Below, piece after piece: positions 24,103-37,249 of a stretch of DNA of 64,000 nt. The stretch is from Poronia punctata (lineage: Eukaryota; Ascomycota; Sordariomycetes; Xylariales; Xylariaceae): assembly GCA_022579005.1 (NCBI GenBank), contig MU401481.1, forward strand, positions 208,488 to 272,487, given 5' to 3'. Made by a program: the position numbers and the translations under genes. Position 1 is the first letter of the stretch. Each line of letters opens with the position of its first letter. The notes under the pieces are model-generated. The model ran no database searches and was not told the origin of the DNA. It saw only the letters and a program-made list of their open reading frames with translations.

Positions 24103-24794
24103 CTCCCCCTCAGAGCCCTGCCGCCGTCCCTCACACACCCCCAGACCCCCACCCCCCCACACATACACCACCACCACCAGGCCCGCGTGCGGGGGGGGGG
24201 GGCCCCCCGCCTCAACGTCATGCCGATGTTTGTTCCGTTAACGTCAGGATGGCCGAAATTCCCCGCCCCCCGTATCAGACTGCAGCAGTATTGTGACGAG
24301 TTTACCTACCTGTCTACCTACTTATACGGCCGTCATCTTTTCAAAGGAAGTCGCACCTGGGAAGTTTAACTACATATTTATAACGGCTGAAATTCGCCGG
24401 ATCGGGATATGTAGAAATATATTTAAGGGTACTGACTGTGTAGGTAGCACCTATCGGCAAGATATCTCTGCAGGAAAACTTGGCCGTCCGAGTCGCGGCT
24501 CTGTCACACGGCATCCGGCCGTAGACCGTCTTTTTTTTTCTTCCCCTTCCCCTTCTCCTCTGACCCTTTTCCAATCGTCGGTACATTTTTATCCGTCGGT
24601 CACGGGTACGCGAGTTACGGGTACACGGGAAAGAAAGATAGAAAAAATTGTCGAGGTCATGCCTTGGATGCATGCATTGCATGCATGCACCCGAATGCAG
24701 TGGCCGATAGGGAATACCTAGAATACCTACATAATCAACAAAGTCACGCCAGCTCGTATGACTATCTATCTATCTATCTAACCTAGCTCGTTTC

Positions 24795-24822
<28 letters not shown>
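24795..24822. repeat. Poly-A tract (28 A)
   Basis: 28 consecutive A on the plus strand, followed by TATTTGTT. No adjacent gene end is recognised. Confidence 0.95.
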
Positions 24823-24825
<3 letters not shown>

Positions 24826-27800
24826 TTGTTGACCCGCCAAACAGCGCGTATCCTAGGATGGGGGGTCCTTCGAGTCTTCAGGGACTTCCCGGTGATTAGG
24901 TTAGGTAGTTGCGCAAGGCTAATCGCGGAGAGTGTCTAAACTAGGGACTCTGGAGACGTATGTAATCACGATGGGATATTTCTCTAAATTCATATTGGTT
25001 TTGTTTTTCTTTCAAGGGCGCACAAGACCCGAGGGTAGGAGGGTATATCTTACGTGTTTGACGTACTTGCACGACCTGGCAATATCCCGGCACCGAACGT
25101 CAAACAGTAATGGGTTACCTACCTACCTGTGTTGCTCCCCGAGTTGTAGAATTTGGGAGACTTCGTTCGGCTCGTGTTATTTTTATAGCATGTTCAGCCC
25201 GAACGGCACGGCATGCCGTAGTTTATCTCAGGAACGCCCGGGACTAGCTTAGTCTGCCTCGTGGCATGTCTGAGTCGAGGTTGGTTTTTAGTTTTGTTTT
25301 AAAGTTTTGGTCGGTAGGAGATCCGTGGAATCTTGCTCGATACCCCACTCATGAAACCCGCCATGCCTCCATGTATCCCGATAATATGTTTGTATCTGAT
25401 TGTATTATACATATTATCTGAACCGCTTTTCGTGCTTGTGATATGTAGGTACCGTACCCACGGGCCAGCATGGGCAGGATACACCAAAGTATTCATTTAC
25501 CGACTGTGCGAAAACCTCTTTACTTAGAAGCGGCTCGGAGAGAAGGCCGTGGGAACGCCGTGGGATCCGTTAAGCTTATTCGGTGTCATGTATGGCGTTA
25601 TATACACCAAACAAAACATCCCATCTACTAGGTACAGTATTTTCTTACCGCCATGTCTCCTGTCTTACGCTATCTGCTCCCCTCACTGTTGTAAAGTTGT
25701 ACAAGCTGTCATATAGTCTGCATGAAACTATTGCAGAGAGCGATACCGTGAGATGGCTGTTAGGTTAGGGTTGTGAAAGCAACATGTCTCCGGTATCGCG
25801 TATCGCTTGGCGGTTTTATTAGGTATTTGTTTCGTCTAACCGAGATATCCTCTGTCTCGGTATCAAGAACAGACCATGGACCACATATTTTCGTTTCGAT
25901 CTTGCATATATAACCAAAACCGTGTTTGACAAACCGACACCTTCTCTCTACTGGAACCGAAAGCTCCATTAGGCACATCATATTGACATCACACTCGCCA
26001 CAGCTTTTGATGCCGACTTAAGCGAATGAGCTTAATTTGCTTGATCGTTCGGTTATCGTTGTTAAGGAAAACTCGCCAACCGGCTTGGCGATCTAGATAT
26101 TAACATGGCTTGCATATTGTGGTTGAATCCGCAGGAGCCTTTTAAGCCTCATCGACGAAGCGATATATATTGGCTTGGAGATATATAAACTGGCAGATAC
26201 CAGTAGCCAGTCATCCGAGTGCCGGATCGCCTTTGCTTTGATCCACCATGTACGTCTTCGGGAGTCAGGATAGAAGGGTTGATGGTTACCTGGTGCATGT
26301 AAACCGGCCCAAAACAACGGATAGGCCCATACCTACATGTTTTCTCACTTACACGTTGGAGGGTCTGGCGTGAGGCTACTACATATCTGTAGACTCCGTC
26401 TCCGTGTAGAAGAGTCGAGAAAGATCGAATAACGCGTAGGTGGAGACCATTACGGGTTCAAGATCGAGAAAACATGTCCGGATCAAGATCTCCGCATGTC
26501 CGTTAGACAAGATACATGACTCTTGACACCTGGTCTATCACCAAGCAAGGGCGCTTGCCTTAATATTCGTAGTCCTGAGCCACCGACTGGGTTCAATATA
26601 GAGAGACCATTAAGAAGCCCGTGATGGTCTGGAGCTGCATGTAGCCGGACCCTAACCTTTTATAAGGGATATAAACCGCAATTACTTAGACTCATGATCG
26701 GGCTGAGGATCTCATGGTTTGGAGCCAAGTTGCCGACTAACTGGTACTCCTATCCCACCTGAGTATGGGAAAGCCTATTTTCGCATGATCGGATCGTGCT
26801 GGTAGTTATCGTCGTAGGTGTCTAGCGACTAGTCTAGGGTAGGGTAGGTTGATATTTTTGATACGCGTACTCGTAGTCTACCTACCTCTTGTGCTTGTAT
26901 CTGGCCAGACAAGAGACCGAAACATTAACGTGGCTGACCGAGGGTGTCTTTTTTACCAATAGCACGCACGGGATAGACGCAGGTATTTAGCTAACCTTCC
27001 TCGGTTAGTTGCCATCTGGAGTTTGACGCTAGGTTAGTAACTACGTTGATTGACTCGAGAGTCGAGACTGACGTGCCTCTTGTATACACAGCCTCCTTTT
27101 GCCGGACTTGCCATCATTTGTGCCCAAAGCTCCAATGACGGCGTTAGACTTTTAATGCTGTGAAAACCACGGGTGAAACGATATATTTACGCTATTAATT
27201 ACAACGTACATAGCCAAAAAAAAATTGTGTATACAGATCAACAGAGATATGCTTATCTCCTGTAAGCATTGTTGGACGTCTACGAGGTACGAACCTCGTA
27301 CATTGGAAAATGCAAGCTAAATCTGAAATGGGTTGGTCTCTGACATGGGTCCAAGTGCAATACGAACTTGAAGTGACAGGACGGGTGACAATTTGACACA
27401 GTGTCGATGGGGGTAAACTCAAGTACCTACCTACTTAAGTAACAATTGGTCGCTACCTAATCAAGGCAACGAGGCCTACCGATCTGCTCCTCTCTTGCTC
27501 GTTTTATTTCCTATTGCTACGAGGAACGTGATGTAAATCTCCGCAAAAGCCGAATCTACTTATCACGAGTATCGCTTGAATACTGAGGTAAATCACCACT
27601 TGTAGGTAATCTGGAGTGTCAGGTAGATAGATGCCAAGTTGAATAAGGAAGATATACTCAAATCTGCAGTAGGTATAGACATGGACAGGCTGCCTGTTAT
27701 TATCAACGTCTAACGCGGAAAAGACGAAGCTAATTGCAGCCAGTGTACCTAACCTTAGGCAGTGTTATAGGGAAAAGGCATAAGACAGATACAAGTACAC

Positions 27801-30800
27801 ACGTGTGTCTGTTTTACATGTACTGTTACTACTTATATTATGTATATCTAATTATACCAAATGAGGTGGAATTGCACCTTGGGCACAAAACGACCTTTAC
27901 AGTAATATACTAATATAGCCTGGTTCAGCTGTTCTTGTCCATCTAAAATGTGATCTTATTGCTCTGCCCACGCAAATAATTATAGCCTACGTGTACTAGT
28001 AAATATGATGTTATCTTTACAGTACCTATCTTATATGCTATATCTTATGCCTTGATATTATAACAGCGACTTCATGCAACAATTTACAACAGGAGCTAAC
28101 AAGTATTAATATATGCACTATACAGTGTGTGTGGTTCTCCTACTTCATGTACCTATCACGTCTGCTGCAGGTACTGCCAAATAGGTTGGCACCGCTAAAT
28201 ATCCCCGACACGATGTAATTATGCGGCCCTCACCCAATGCAAAGACCCTTTGGAGTTGCGTTGCGTGATTAGCGCGACAGTAATCATCCCCCATCAACAC
28301 CACCAATGATGAGCTGGGGAGCCCCCTGGTATCACCAACCACCCTGGGGAAGTACAAGGCCTGGCTGGAATTGACAGAACAAAGAGCTAAGCGACCAACA
28401 GCGACATATTCCCCCTCGCAATACATGAGACGTACTGGATAAGAAGAGAGCAGGCATATATTCTGTTGAGTAGGCTTGGTATGATTGCAGTTGTTATAGG
28501 CATGACTACAAATATTTCCATGTTTCAGTTGATCTTAACCTGGTGTTTGCGCTACAGCAAGGTAAAAAAAGGGGCGAGATAACCTCGGTGTTGACCTACT
28601 TAAAATTCTGTGATCTTCTCCAAGACGACAACCTTGTAGCTTGCGAGACCCTGGTTGTCCATCCAAAGAGCCTATGCATGTCTCATGCGGTACTGATGTA
28701 TCCTGAATCTTGGCTATATGCTTTGTAGAGGTAAGTATTACCTTTTGATTTATTTGGTTATTTGTCGACCCCTAATAACTCAAAGTGTTTGTATCAAACA
28801 TATGAGTAGGTATAATAAGTCTACTTGGTAGGTTGAAGGTCTGCCAACAGTAGCCCCTTCTTTTCCATCACTGTTGACAACAATTACCCACGTCTACGGG
28901 CTTGACTTGTGACGCATGTCCAGATTATGCTGCCTGCTCTATTATAGAAGAATTAATTAATTGTATGCAGGCTAGGTAGATATAAAACAAACCATTCTCT
29001 TTTGGCTTTTTGTACGGTTATTTACGATTAGGTGGCAGCAAACATTTAAGCTTGGAGTAGGAGGTACCTGACCTAACGTCCTGTTATTCATATGTTGTGT
29101 TTGGGGATGATGGTAACCCAACCACCTATACCTCATGCTTGCTTTGTTTGCAAGACGGGTCGCTCCTACGACGGTAGCAACCTCCCTATAAATGAAGCAC
29201 CACCATAAATTTCTGCAATATCAGACCGGTGGCAAGCACGGTGAAGTGAAACGCTCACCTATCTAAGTACCTGATATGTGGTGATCGGTGGTCCTGGGAA
29301 TGCCAACGGACTTCGATCTCCAAAAGACGTTGAGATGCCCCCAGTGACTACACGTACAATACCTAACCTAACCTTGGCAATAGGAGTAGGTAACCTAACC
29401 TACATATACATGATAGCATGTCGCCATACTGGGAACATACAAACGTACAGAGATAAGTTAGTACCTACTCGTAACCTAACTCACTGCTCGGTAACAATGT
29501 ATTCATGCCCACATGAACATTGTACCTTAAATACACATGTGTGTACTTCTTGGAATTAGAGCAGGTGTGCAATGCGGGAGTGAGCCGATGCGGAGATGCA
29601 GAAGGTGCCAGGGCCAAAACCCAAGAGCTGAATTTATAGAACAGTTGCTGGGGCTTTGGTGCTGCGACGCGCTTGATTTAGCGGCATGCGAAGAAGCACC
29701 TGGACCGCCTATACATGTACCTGTAGACTGACATCTCGAATGCCTATAGGTCGCTACGCTTGTTTACAGGGAACTGCGGGTACTTCCTCCGACCTACCTT
29801 CTTAGGTACACATTGCAGAGTGCCTTGCTCCCGCTGGTGTGGCCCCATCCCCAATACCCACATCGTACTGCCATCTTCCCTGCCATTGGTACTTCGCGTT
29901 CCTTCTGTGTCTCCAGAATCATTCGCTCATTTCATCTTCTGTCGATGCACTCACCTGAACCTTCCATTCTCTTTCCGCCTACCTATCCTAAATGTTCTTC
30001 TGGTTCTGAATACCATCGCTCTCTCCTTCTCGCTCCTAGACGTCGCTCACGGGTTCGTTCTTCCCTCGCTTGTTCTTCGATTCTCGTCATACTAGTACAT
30101 ACACTTCTTTCCTACTTCAGGTCTAAGACATTTTTTTTCTCCTTAACGTGGGTCTCTACTCCCCCCTTTGCAGGTGTGTCCCCTTTTTTTTTGACAAACC
30201 CCGTCCGACCCATCCCCTTTCCATCTATGTTCTTTGGTGGTGTTCTGGTCTGGGCCTCCTTCACAGTCTGCCTCGCCGTTTCGCAGCCTATCTGACTCTG
30301 AACTGTGCATCAAATCCCAACACTAAAAAATCCAGATTCAACATTGCGTGTTCCTTCCTGGCCTTTGGTTGACGTCGGAATCAGTCCTTCCCCATGTTCT
30401 CCCAATAGAACAAACCGTTCACCTCTTCGTGTCGCCGTGGCACTAGAGTCTCGACCGTCACACCAATTGCCCGCCCTTTCAAAATCACCCTAAGCAATCT
30501 TTTGGCGTCGTCTACGGTAAAAGTAGCCGGCCAACCGAAGATATCTTGTTCCAGTCGGGTCGCAGGCGTCCTCTTTCGATCTTCCTTTCCTTTCCCCTTT
30601 CGATCAACCTATAAACACAACGACGGCTTCTAGAAGATTTGCACCGAGCCCTTCCAAGGTACACTACTTCGATTTTTGAAAATACACACGGGCGATTTGG
30701 GAGGTTGTGTGGGAGGCCCTTCAATCGTCCACCTTTGCATAAGATCAGCTGACGGTATAATGTGAGGACATGTTGCTAACCTGAATCATATATCTAGGTC

Positions 30801-30911
30801 CATTAAAAGTCATACTCGTCAAAGCCCTCGTTCCCCGAGGAAAAAAAAGTGCACCGACCGTTGCTGCGTAGAGGTCAGAGCGGATCGACTTCTCACGCCT
30901 CGACTCCTAAC

Positions 30912-33500
30912 ATGGCTGCATTGGTTCAAACATATCCTCAGCAATCTGGAACTGTGACCTTGCTGCAAACGAGACCGGGGTCGGCTTCAGGAATCATGCC
31001 GGGCTCGTCACAAGGCCATTCTGGCCAGGCATTCGGCAATACGCAGAGAAATGCATACCATGGGCCCCAAGGAAGCATGGGAGGGCAGGTAGGCTATCGT
31101 ACCGGCACCGCGGCTCCGGTCCAGCCGTACGCCTTTACATCAACACCTAGCCTTGCCAATAATGGGCAGATGCCACAGTATGGAGGACAACGAACATCTT
31201 CCGGGACCGCAGTACCGACTCTGCCGGCAATGACAGATGCGAGGCTACAAGCTTCATCGGTTCCAGCGACTCGTCCCCAAGTGAATAGCACGACGCCCCA
31301 GCCTACCTTTGCGCAAGCCGCATCTTCCAAGGCAGCCCCGGAGCGGTATCGACGACCAGCCCTCAAACAGACAGAATCCTCGCCGTCCTTATCCCAAGCT
31401 CAGCAAGCACAGGGCCCAAGTCCGGCTTTCCCGTCAGGCCCTGGGGTTGCAACAGCGGTTCACTTGTATAACCCTAGGACTATGCCTCGAACTCAAGCGA
31501 ATGTTGTCAATAGGCCACAGAGCGCGTATGGTGCTCTTAGCGGTACAACGATGGACGACATGCATCTGCACCGCCATACTACGGACGAAGAGGCTAAAAA
31601 GTTTAGGCGACGCAGCATTCACTCAATAAACTCGTCGGACTACTTCAACCCTCTGTCTTCCCAGGGATTCAAACAGTCACTGGAACCATTCCAACCTGAT
31701 GCACTGGCATTTTCAAAGAAACAGAAGACGTTCGAGAAGGACCAGAAACCAGCGCCGAGGATAGTCCCCCTTCCTCCGCCAGCCGGTAGTTCTTCGCATG
31801 TTAGAAGCGAAAGCTCTGAAAGCATTGTGTCTAGCCGTAGTAGCCATTCTCGGCCTTCCTCGGTGAGTATATTTATGTTCCATTTACGGATATTCCTTCC
31901 CCCAATCAGAATGGTGGGATCGTCATTCTAACCTGATGCGTACACAGTCGACCAACAGAAACTCCAACGCTTCTGTCCCCACAGGTAGCCCCGCCTCGAG
32001 CTCACTGTCTGGGGAGAGAGCATCCGCTCACGATCAACCGACCCTCGTCCACATCCCGCCCCGCAGCTCCTCCACTGATGTCGGCAAACGAGTGCTCAGT
32101 CCCTCACCATTGTCGAACCCGGTTACAATGGCTTCCGGGTCGTCTAAAGAAATACCCGGCGCCGCTGCTTCGTCAGCGACGAAGCCGCAAACGTTGCCAC
32201 ATGGGCTGAACGCCGATAGTCCGGCAGCTAAGCAGCTCGCCGCAATCAATGAAATGGGTGGGAAATCGAAAAGCAAGACTTCAAGACTACGCAGGGCCTT
32301 CTCCTTTGGAAGCGCTGCTGAGCTTAGGAAGGTGACCGGGCAGGATATCAACCCCGAGTTAATCACCGGAAGAAGCGGAGAACCAACACGGCTTCAAAAA
32401 CCCCAGCGCTCTGAGGATTGGTATGAAGAGGAGCAAGCACGAATTGCTCAGAAACAAGAGGAGGGAGGGATCGGCAGTAGCATCTACTCTGGCACGAAAT
32501 TGTTCTCAGGCTCGACCGATAACCTGTCCATCTCGTCTACAGCTTCTTCCGCGTCAATCATGCTCCGTAAGATGGGACGTGGTGTGAAGAAGGGCAGCCG
32601 GTCGCTCGTCGGCCTCTTTAGGCCGAAGTCTATAATCGGGTCCCCGACCGATGAACTGACAGTACCGGAAGCGTCCCAGGCGGAGGTTTCGATGGTTACT
32701 GTTGAAGCCGAGCGCGATCGCGTAAACGTTAACACCAATGCGGAGCTCACTCAAAATGCTGGCACCGGTTTTCCTCACCTAGAACGCAACTCGATCGACG
32801 CGGCAAGGAATCCTGAGGGCATCAGCTCTGATCGTCCCGACGGGTCGAGTGATAACTCGGCCGCAAGAAAGAGCATTCTCGGCGGCGAAAAGGAACGGGC
32901 CGAGGTTCTCGCCACGATGCGCAAGGGTATCCTGAAAAGTGAGTCCAGAGTCTAGAATTAATTGGTGACGCGACGACTGACAGGCATGAAGCTACTCGTA
33001 GCAATTCTCCAACCGCTCGTGGATCTGAGGGCAAAGGGCCGATGTTTGACCTTCCTTCGATTCCTGTTGTGTCGGAGTCTCCGAATTCTAGTGCGCCCAG
33101 CACACCTAACGACGAAGCTCACGGCCACAAACGTAATGGTTCGGTCGCAATCGGAAACGAGGACTATTTTATGTCGGCACTGCGCTTACGCCAGGATACA
33201 AAGAGTGCACCGGCGACCCCCCACGGGGGCCATAAGCGCAATGCCACGTTTAGCCCACGAATTGTCTTTTACGATACCTGGCCAAGTGGAGAGTATGACC
33301 GCCGTGGCGAGATAGCAACGTGCAACCGCCTCACACCGATGCTTGCGCAGCAGATCAAGGAGGAGCTAAACAGCTTCAAGATGGTAAGTCGACCTAAGCC
33401 TGTCATTCCAACGCGCTGTCCATGGGCCACTGTACTAATTGTGCTTGTTTAGGAGATGGAAGTTCACGAAACATCCAAGATATACACGCACTTTTTCTAA
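30912..33500 (+). CDS. BNI4: Bni4-like protein phosphatase 1 scaffold
   Basis: Four exons, 30912-31862, 31948-32938, 32992-33383 and 33453-33500, encode about 793 aa. Most of the protein is Ser/Pro/Gln-rich and disordered, with many likely phosphosites. The diagnostic part is the last ~62 residues: KRNATFSPRIVFYDTW, then SGEYDRRGEIATCNRLTPML, AQQIKEELNSFKMEMEVHE and the end KIYTHFF. This resembles the conserved C-terminal Glc7/PP1-binding region of yeast Bni4, where an RVxF-type motif docks the phosphatase. In yeast Bni4 links chitin synthase III to septins at the bud neck; a role at septa or hyphal walls here is inference. The acceptor of intron 2 is an AAG at 32989-32991; the nearer CAG would shift the frame and sits almost on the CTGAC branch site. 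The last exon is only 48 nt. An in-frame GTG at 30849 is not used as start. Confidence 0.8.
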
Positions 33501-35166
33501 CGACAACGACGGCCCTCGCAACTCGTTCCAGCGAGGTACTCCTTTTTTTCCTTAGTTCGATTAAGGCCATAGAACCCATGTTCGTGTCTTCAGCTCTCGT
33601 CCAATACGACGGCGTTACAAACGGCCAGCATAGTAAGGTGTCGGGGCGTTTTCGAATTTATCCATTCAGTTATCTATGTCGTGTCCATGGCCGGGGGCAA
33701 GCAGCAGCCCTTTAATTGTTGACGTTATGGTCGCCGGAGACTCTCGGTCGGCCGGAGCAGCCAAGATTTTGTTTCGCGCCTCTTTTTCTCTCCATTGTCG
33801 ATTTATCCGTCCTGAGCATGGTCAAGTCGGGCAACGAAGTACGTGTTGCGGCACAGCCTTTTTTGGGAGCGATTGCATTGCATATTGGTACGAACTCTAC
33901 ATCAGCCAGACTACCCGTCATATTCGACATGGAGCAAGAGATGCACCGGTACATAGAACAGTCTTCCCAACGACATTTTTTACTGCGAAAAAAAATATAA
34001 AAATACAAAAGAAGATGGGATAAAGACGGGCAAAAGCAAAGCCACAAAAGCTGGGACGGGTGATTTTTCTGGTAAAACAGAGACACACCATCTCTTTGTC
34101 TATCTACAACAAGCCGGCCTTCGGAGCGGGCAAGATTTTGGAAGCTAGCATAGTGATATGTACGACGAGAGCATGACTACAAAGTCAGGCAGGGGTGGTG
34201 GCGCAGAGAAGGGGATTCGCAGGCGAGCTTAATCAAGCATCATCTTCGTTTGGAAGGGGGTTGACGGCTTGCCGAGCGAAGGGTGTTACCAACTTGTACT
34301 TTTAGCAAGGGTTCTAGCAATATGGAAGCGGTTGAGCCGATGAAGTAATATAAACAGAGTGTGAGACTTGGTTTACAGTCTACATGGATTTGGTATCACA
34401 TTGGAACTGCCCTCATTTGACGTGACGTGCCCTAGAGTCTAGACAGATTTGTAGGTTCACCTGTTCCCAAGTGACATAGAACTTGGGCAAGTAATACCGG
34501 ATAAGTAATACCGGATATCTGTTCTCGGCCCCTGGTTGCGGCAGGCAGGGCTAGCAGGGAGCCCAAACAGATAAGGTTAGGTAATTATTGCAAAGAAATA
34601 CGAGAGATGTGGCGGGGTGCCGTGTTGGCGTAAGCAACAGAAAAGCAGGGGTCCGACGACACCACTTTACAATACACGTTAGCTAAAGTATCTAGCTTAG
34701 GTTAGGTTAGTACATATCAGGGACCAGACTGCCAGACTAGCGGTAGTATCTACTAACCTACCGTAGGTAACACCTTGACGATAGTGTCCAAGCGGTTCAT
34801 CAAAAAGCTGGCCAAAATTTGAATGAAACTTGATGACCTGCATATTTACAGACCAATTAGACGTCGCGAATCAAAGGGTGGGCATGGACAGCCCCGCATT
34901 GGCTGAATAGCTGATGCAAGGCTGAGAAGGGTAAACTTTTTTAAATGCATTTTAGCCTACCTAGGTACCATTCTATTTACAAATAGAGACCTTCGTCAAA
35001 GTGCACATCCCTTTATGACACTGACATAGAATACTCCCTGCAATTAGACGTCCATTTATAAAGAAAGATAAGCATAGTACCGAGCGTTTGTTTGGATTTT
35101 CCCAAGGTGGCTCTCCACCGTTTTTATTCGACAGTGGTAGGCCGCATTTGGAGTTCTACCGGCATT
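33501..35166. other. Intergenic region, no supportable gene
   Basis: 1.7 kb from the Bni4-like stop to the Dus1 start. Two overlapping frames of about 115-124 codons near 33.7-34.1 kb lie on opposite strands and have no recognisable features. Some TAGGTTAGGTTAG-like repeats occur near 34.7 kb. I see no other element. Confidence 0.55.
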
Positions 35167-37029
35167 ATGGCTTCGACACGGCCAGCTAAACTCCATGGCC
35201 GGGCCTTCTACGAGAGCTTGGGCAGCCCCAAGTTTGTAGTTGCGCCGATGGTTGATCAGTCCGAGTTCGTACGTCCTGTTCTGCGCGCCACCTAAATTAC
35301 CAGTTCGCATTTTCACTTTCTTTCGGGGTTGTTCGCTAAAAGATGTTACCCTATCGAACAGGCCTGGCGCATGTTAACACGGTCTTTCCTTACGCCCGAA
35401 GAGAACTCGAAACTCCTTGCTTACACGCCCATGTTCCATGCTCGTTTATTCGAAGAGACGGCGAGATATAGAGAGTCCCATTTCCAAGCGACAAGAGATA
35501 CGACAGAATCCTCGCCACCTGCGGCCGATCCGCCCGCGAGTAGTAATCCGTACCTCGATGGCAATCCGAAGATTGACCGCCCTCTATTCGTCCAGTTCTG
35601 CGCCAACGACCCGGAACGTCTACTCCACGCGGCGAAACTAGTCGCGCCGCATTGCGACGCCGTCGATCTGAACCTGGGCTGTCCTCAGGGGATAGCGCGC
35701 AAGGGGCACTACGGCGCATTCTTGCAGGAAGACCAGGAGCTCGTCTACAAGCTCATCAGGACCCTGCACGAGAATCTGCCGATCCCGGTGACGGCGAAAA
35801 TCCGCATTCTGGGCTCAAAGGAAGAGACGTTGGCTTATGCGGAAAACGTCCTGGCAGCCGGCGCCAGTATCCTCACCGTGCACGGTCGCAGGAGAGAACA
35901 GAAGGGCCATCTGACGGGCGTCGCGGATTGGAGTTACATCCGGTACCTGAGGGAAAACTTGCCCAAGGAGACGGTTATATTCGCCAACGGAAACATTCTC
36001 CAACATGGAGATATAGAAAGATGTCTCGAGGCCACGGGTGCCGATGCCGTCATGAGCGCGGAGGGAAATCTTAGCGATCCGTCCATCTTTGGCAAGCCGC
36101 CTCCACCCGGCCAGGAGGGCCGCGAGTACTGGCGAGGCAGGGATGGCAAAGGCGGCTATAGGATAGATGCGGTCTTTAGGCGGTATATGGACATTTTGTA
36201 CAAATACGTCCTAGAACAGCAGCCGCCCGAAAGGAGGCCCCTGTTTGTCGTGGGGGATGATGAGGCTTGGCTACTACATGACAGCGGCGCCGACAATGAA
36301 GATGGCCCAGCGCGGAAGAAGGTGAAGCGCGACGGCGGCAGCGGCGGCGGCGGCGCCAAGCGCCCGACATCGCCGAATATCGTTGCTGTTCGCCCCCATC
36401 TCTTCCATCTTCTCCGGCATTTCATCTCCAGACATACCGATATTCGAGATACGTTGGCGAAGACGAAACCAGATGACCTCGATGGGATGGAGAAGGTCCT
36501 AGACTTGGTCGAAAAGCGCATAGCCCAGGGCTTGATAGATTACGAGAAGACAGATGGGAAGAGCTTAGAAGATGACGAGCCTGCTCCAAAGATTCAGAAG
36601 GGAACGCAGAATGGGCGGGGTGAAGAAGTCGCCAAGGAGAACGAGGTAGATGCCGAGTTCGATCCGGAGAGTTCGGTGGCGACGGTAAAGGCGTGCAAAC
36701 GGCCTTGGTGGGTCGCTCAACCAATAGTCCGGCCTTTACCGAAAGAGGCTCTAGCGAAGGGCAGCATAAGGTTGTCCAAGAAAGAAGAAAAGAAGAGGCG
36801 GTTGCAAGAGGAAGCAGCCACAATAGCGATCCCGGCCTCGTCTACACCAGAGGTACGAAATAACAAGAAGGAAGAAGAGGAAGAAGAAGAGGAAGACGAC
36901 GAGAGCACTGCATTAGCGAAGCAATTGGAAGGCGAATTGCCGTTGCCTGATAAGACGGGCGGCATTGAGGAGCCACCTTTGAATCCGGCAGCTCCCGAGC
37001 AAACGAAAGACCAGCTTGTTTACGGGTAG
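35167..37029 (+). CDS. DUS1: tRNA-dihydrouridine synthase, Dus1 type
   Basis: Exons 35167-35268 and 35362-37029 (intron 93 nt, GTACGT...AACAG) encode about 589 aa. The flavoenzyme reduces uridine in the tRNA D-loop; Dus1 acts at U16/U17. Exon 1 has the FMN-binding start PKFVVAPMVDQSE (residues 21-33). Exon 2 has DLNLGCPQGIARKGHYGAFL with the catalytic Cys141, the TAKIRILG region, ILTVHGRRREQKGHLTG, and FANGNILQHGD, all standard for the TIM-barrel Dus domain. The C-terminal part (after about residue 350) is long, charged and low complexity, with a Gly-rich stretch and a run of eight Glu. The ATG at 35167 is chosen because upstream in-frame starts are only TTG. It is convergent with the membrane protein gene, with only 220 bp between the stops. 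Confidence 0.95.
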
Positions 37030-37249
37030 ATGGATAGATATCAATAGAAGGCTATATATCCTAATCAAGTACACATACAAAAAGCCACGAAGCCGTTGGT
37101 ATCCATCCCACACAGTGATGAAAATAAATCGCCACGTCCCGTTTTTCCTCCTCCATTGCCCCTCATACTATGACACATATCTATACTCTGCATCAACTTT
37201 GTCTGTTCGTGCCAGCGGTCAGATAAAACCCACTGACCGCACTTCTATC

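Larger units (their letters stand above)
22546..30911. other. 8.4-kb gene desert with an assembly gap
   Basis: No frame here supports a protein. Contents: a TATA microsatellite at 23700-23718, a poly-G tract and 10-N gap (23973-24102), a CTAT repeat near 24765-24780, an A28 run (24795-24822), a TGCATGCA-rich near-palindrome at 24668-24689, and many TACCTACC/GGTAGGTA motifs. The last kilobase (about 29.8-30.6 kb) is strongly pyrimidine-rich on the plus strand, as is common for promoters and leaders of strongly expressed fungal genes, and precedes the Bni4-like gene. Confidence 0.55.

Noticed and set aside
29813..30295. 160-codon open frame upstream of the Bni4-like gene
   Set aside because: It is the product of C/T-rich sequence, with Ser, Phe, Pro and Leu dominating, and a second frame overlaps it. 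Better explained as promoter or leader.
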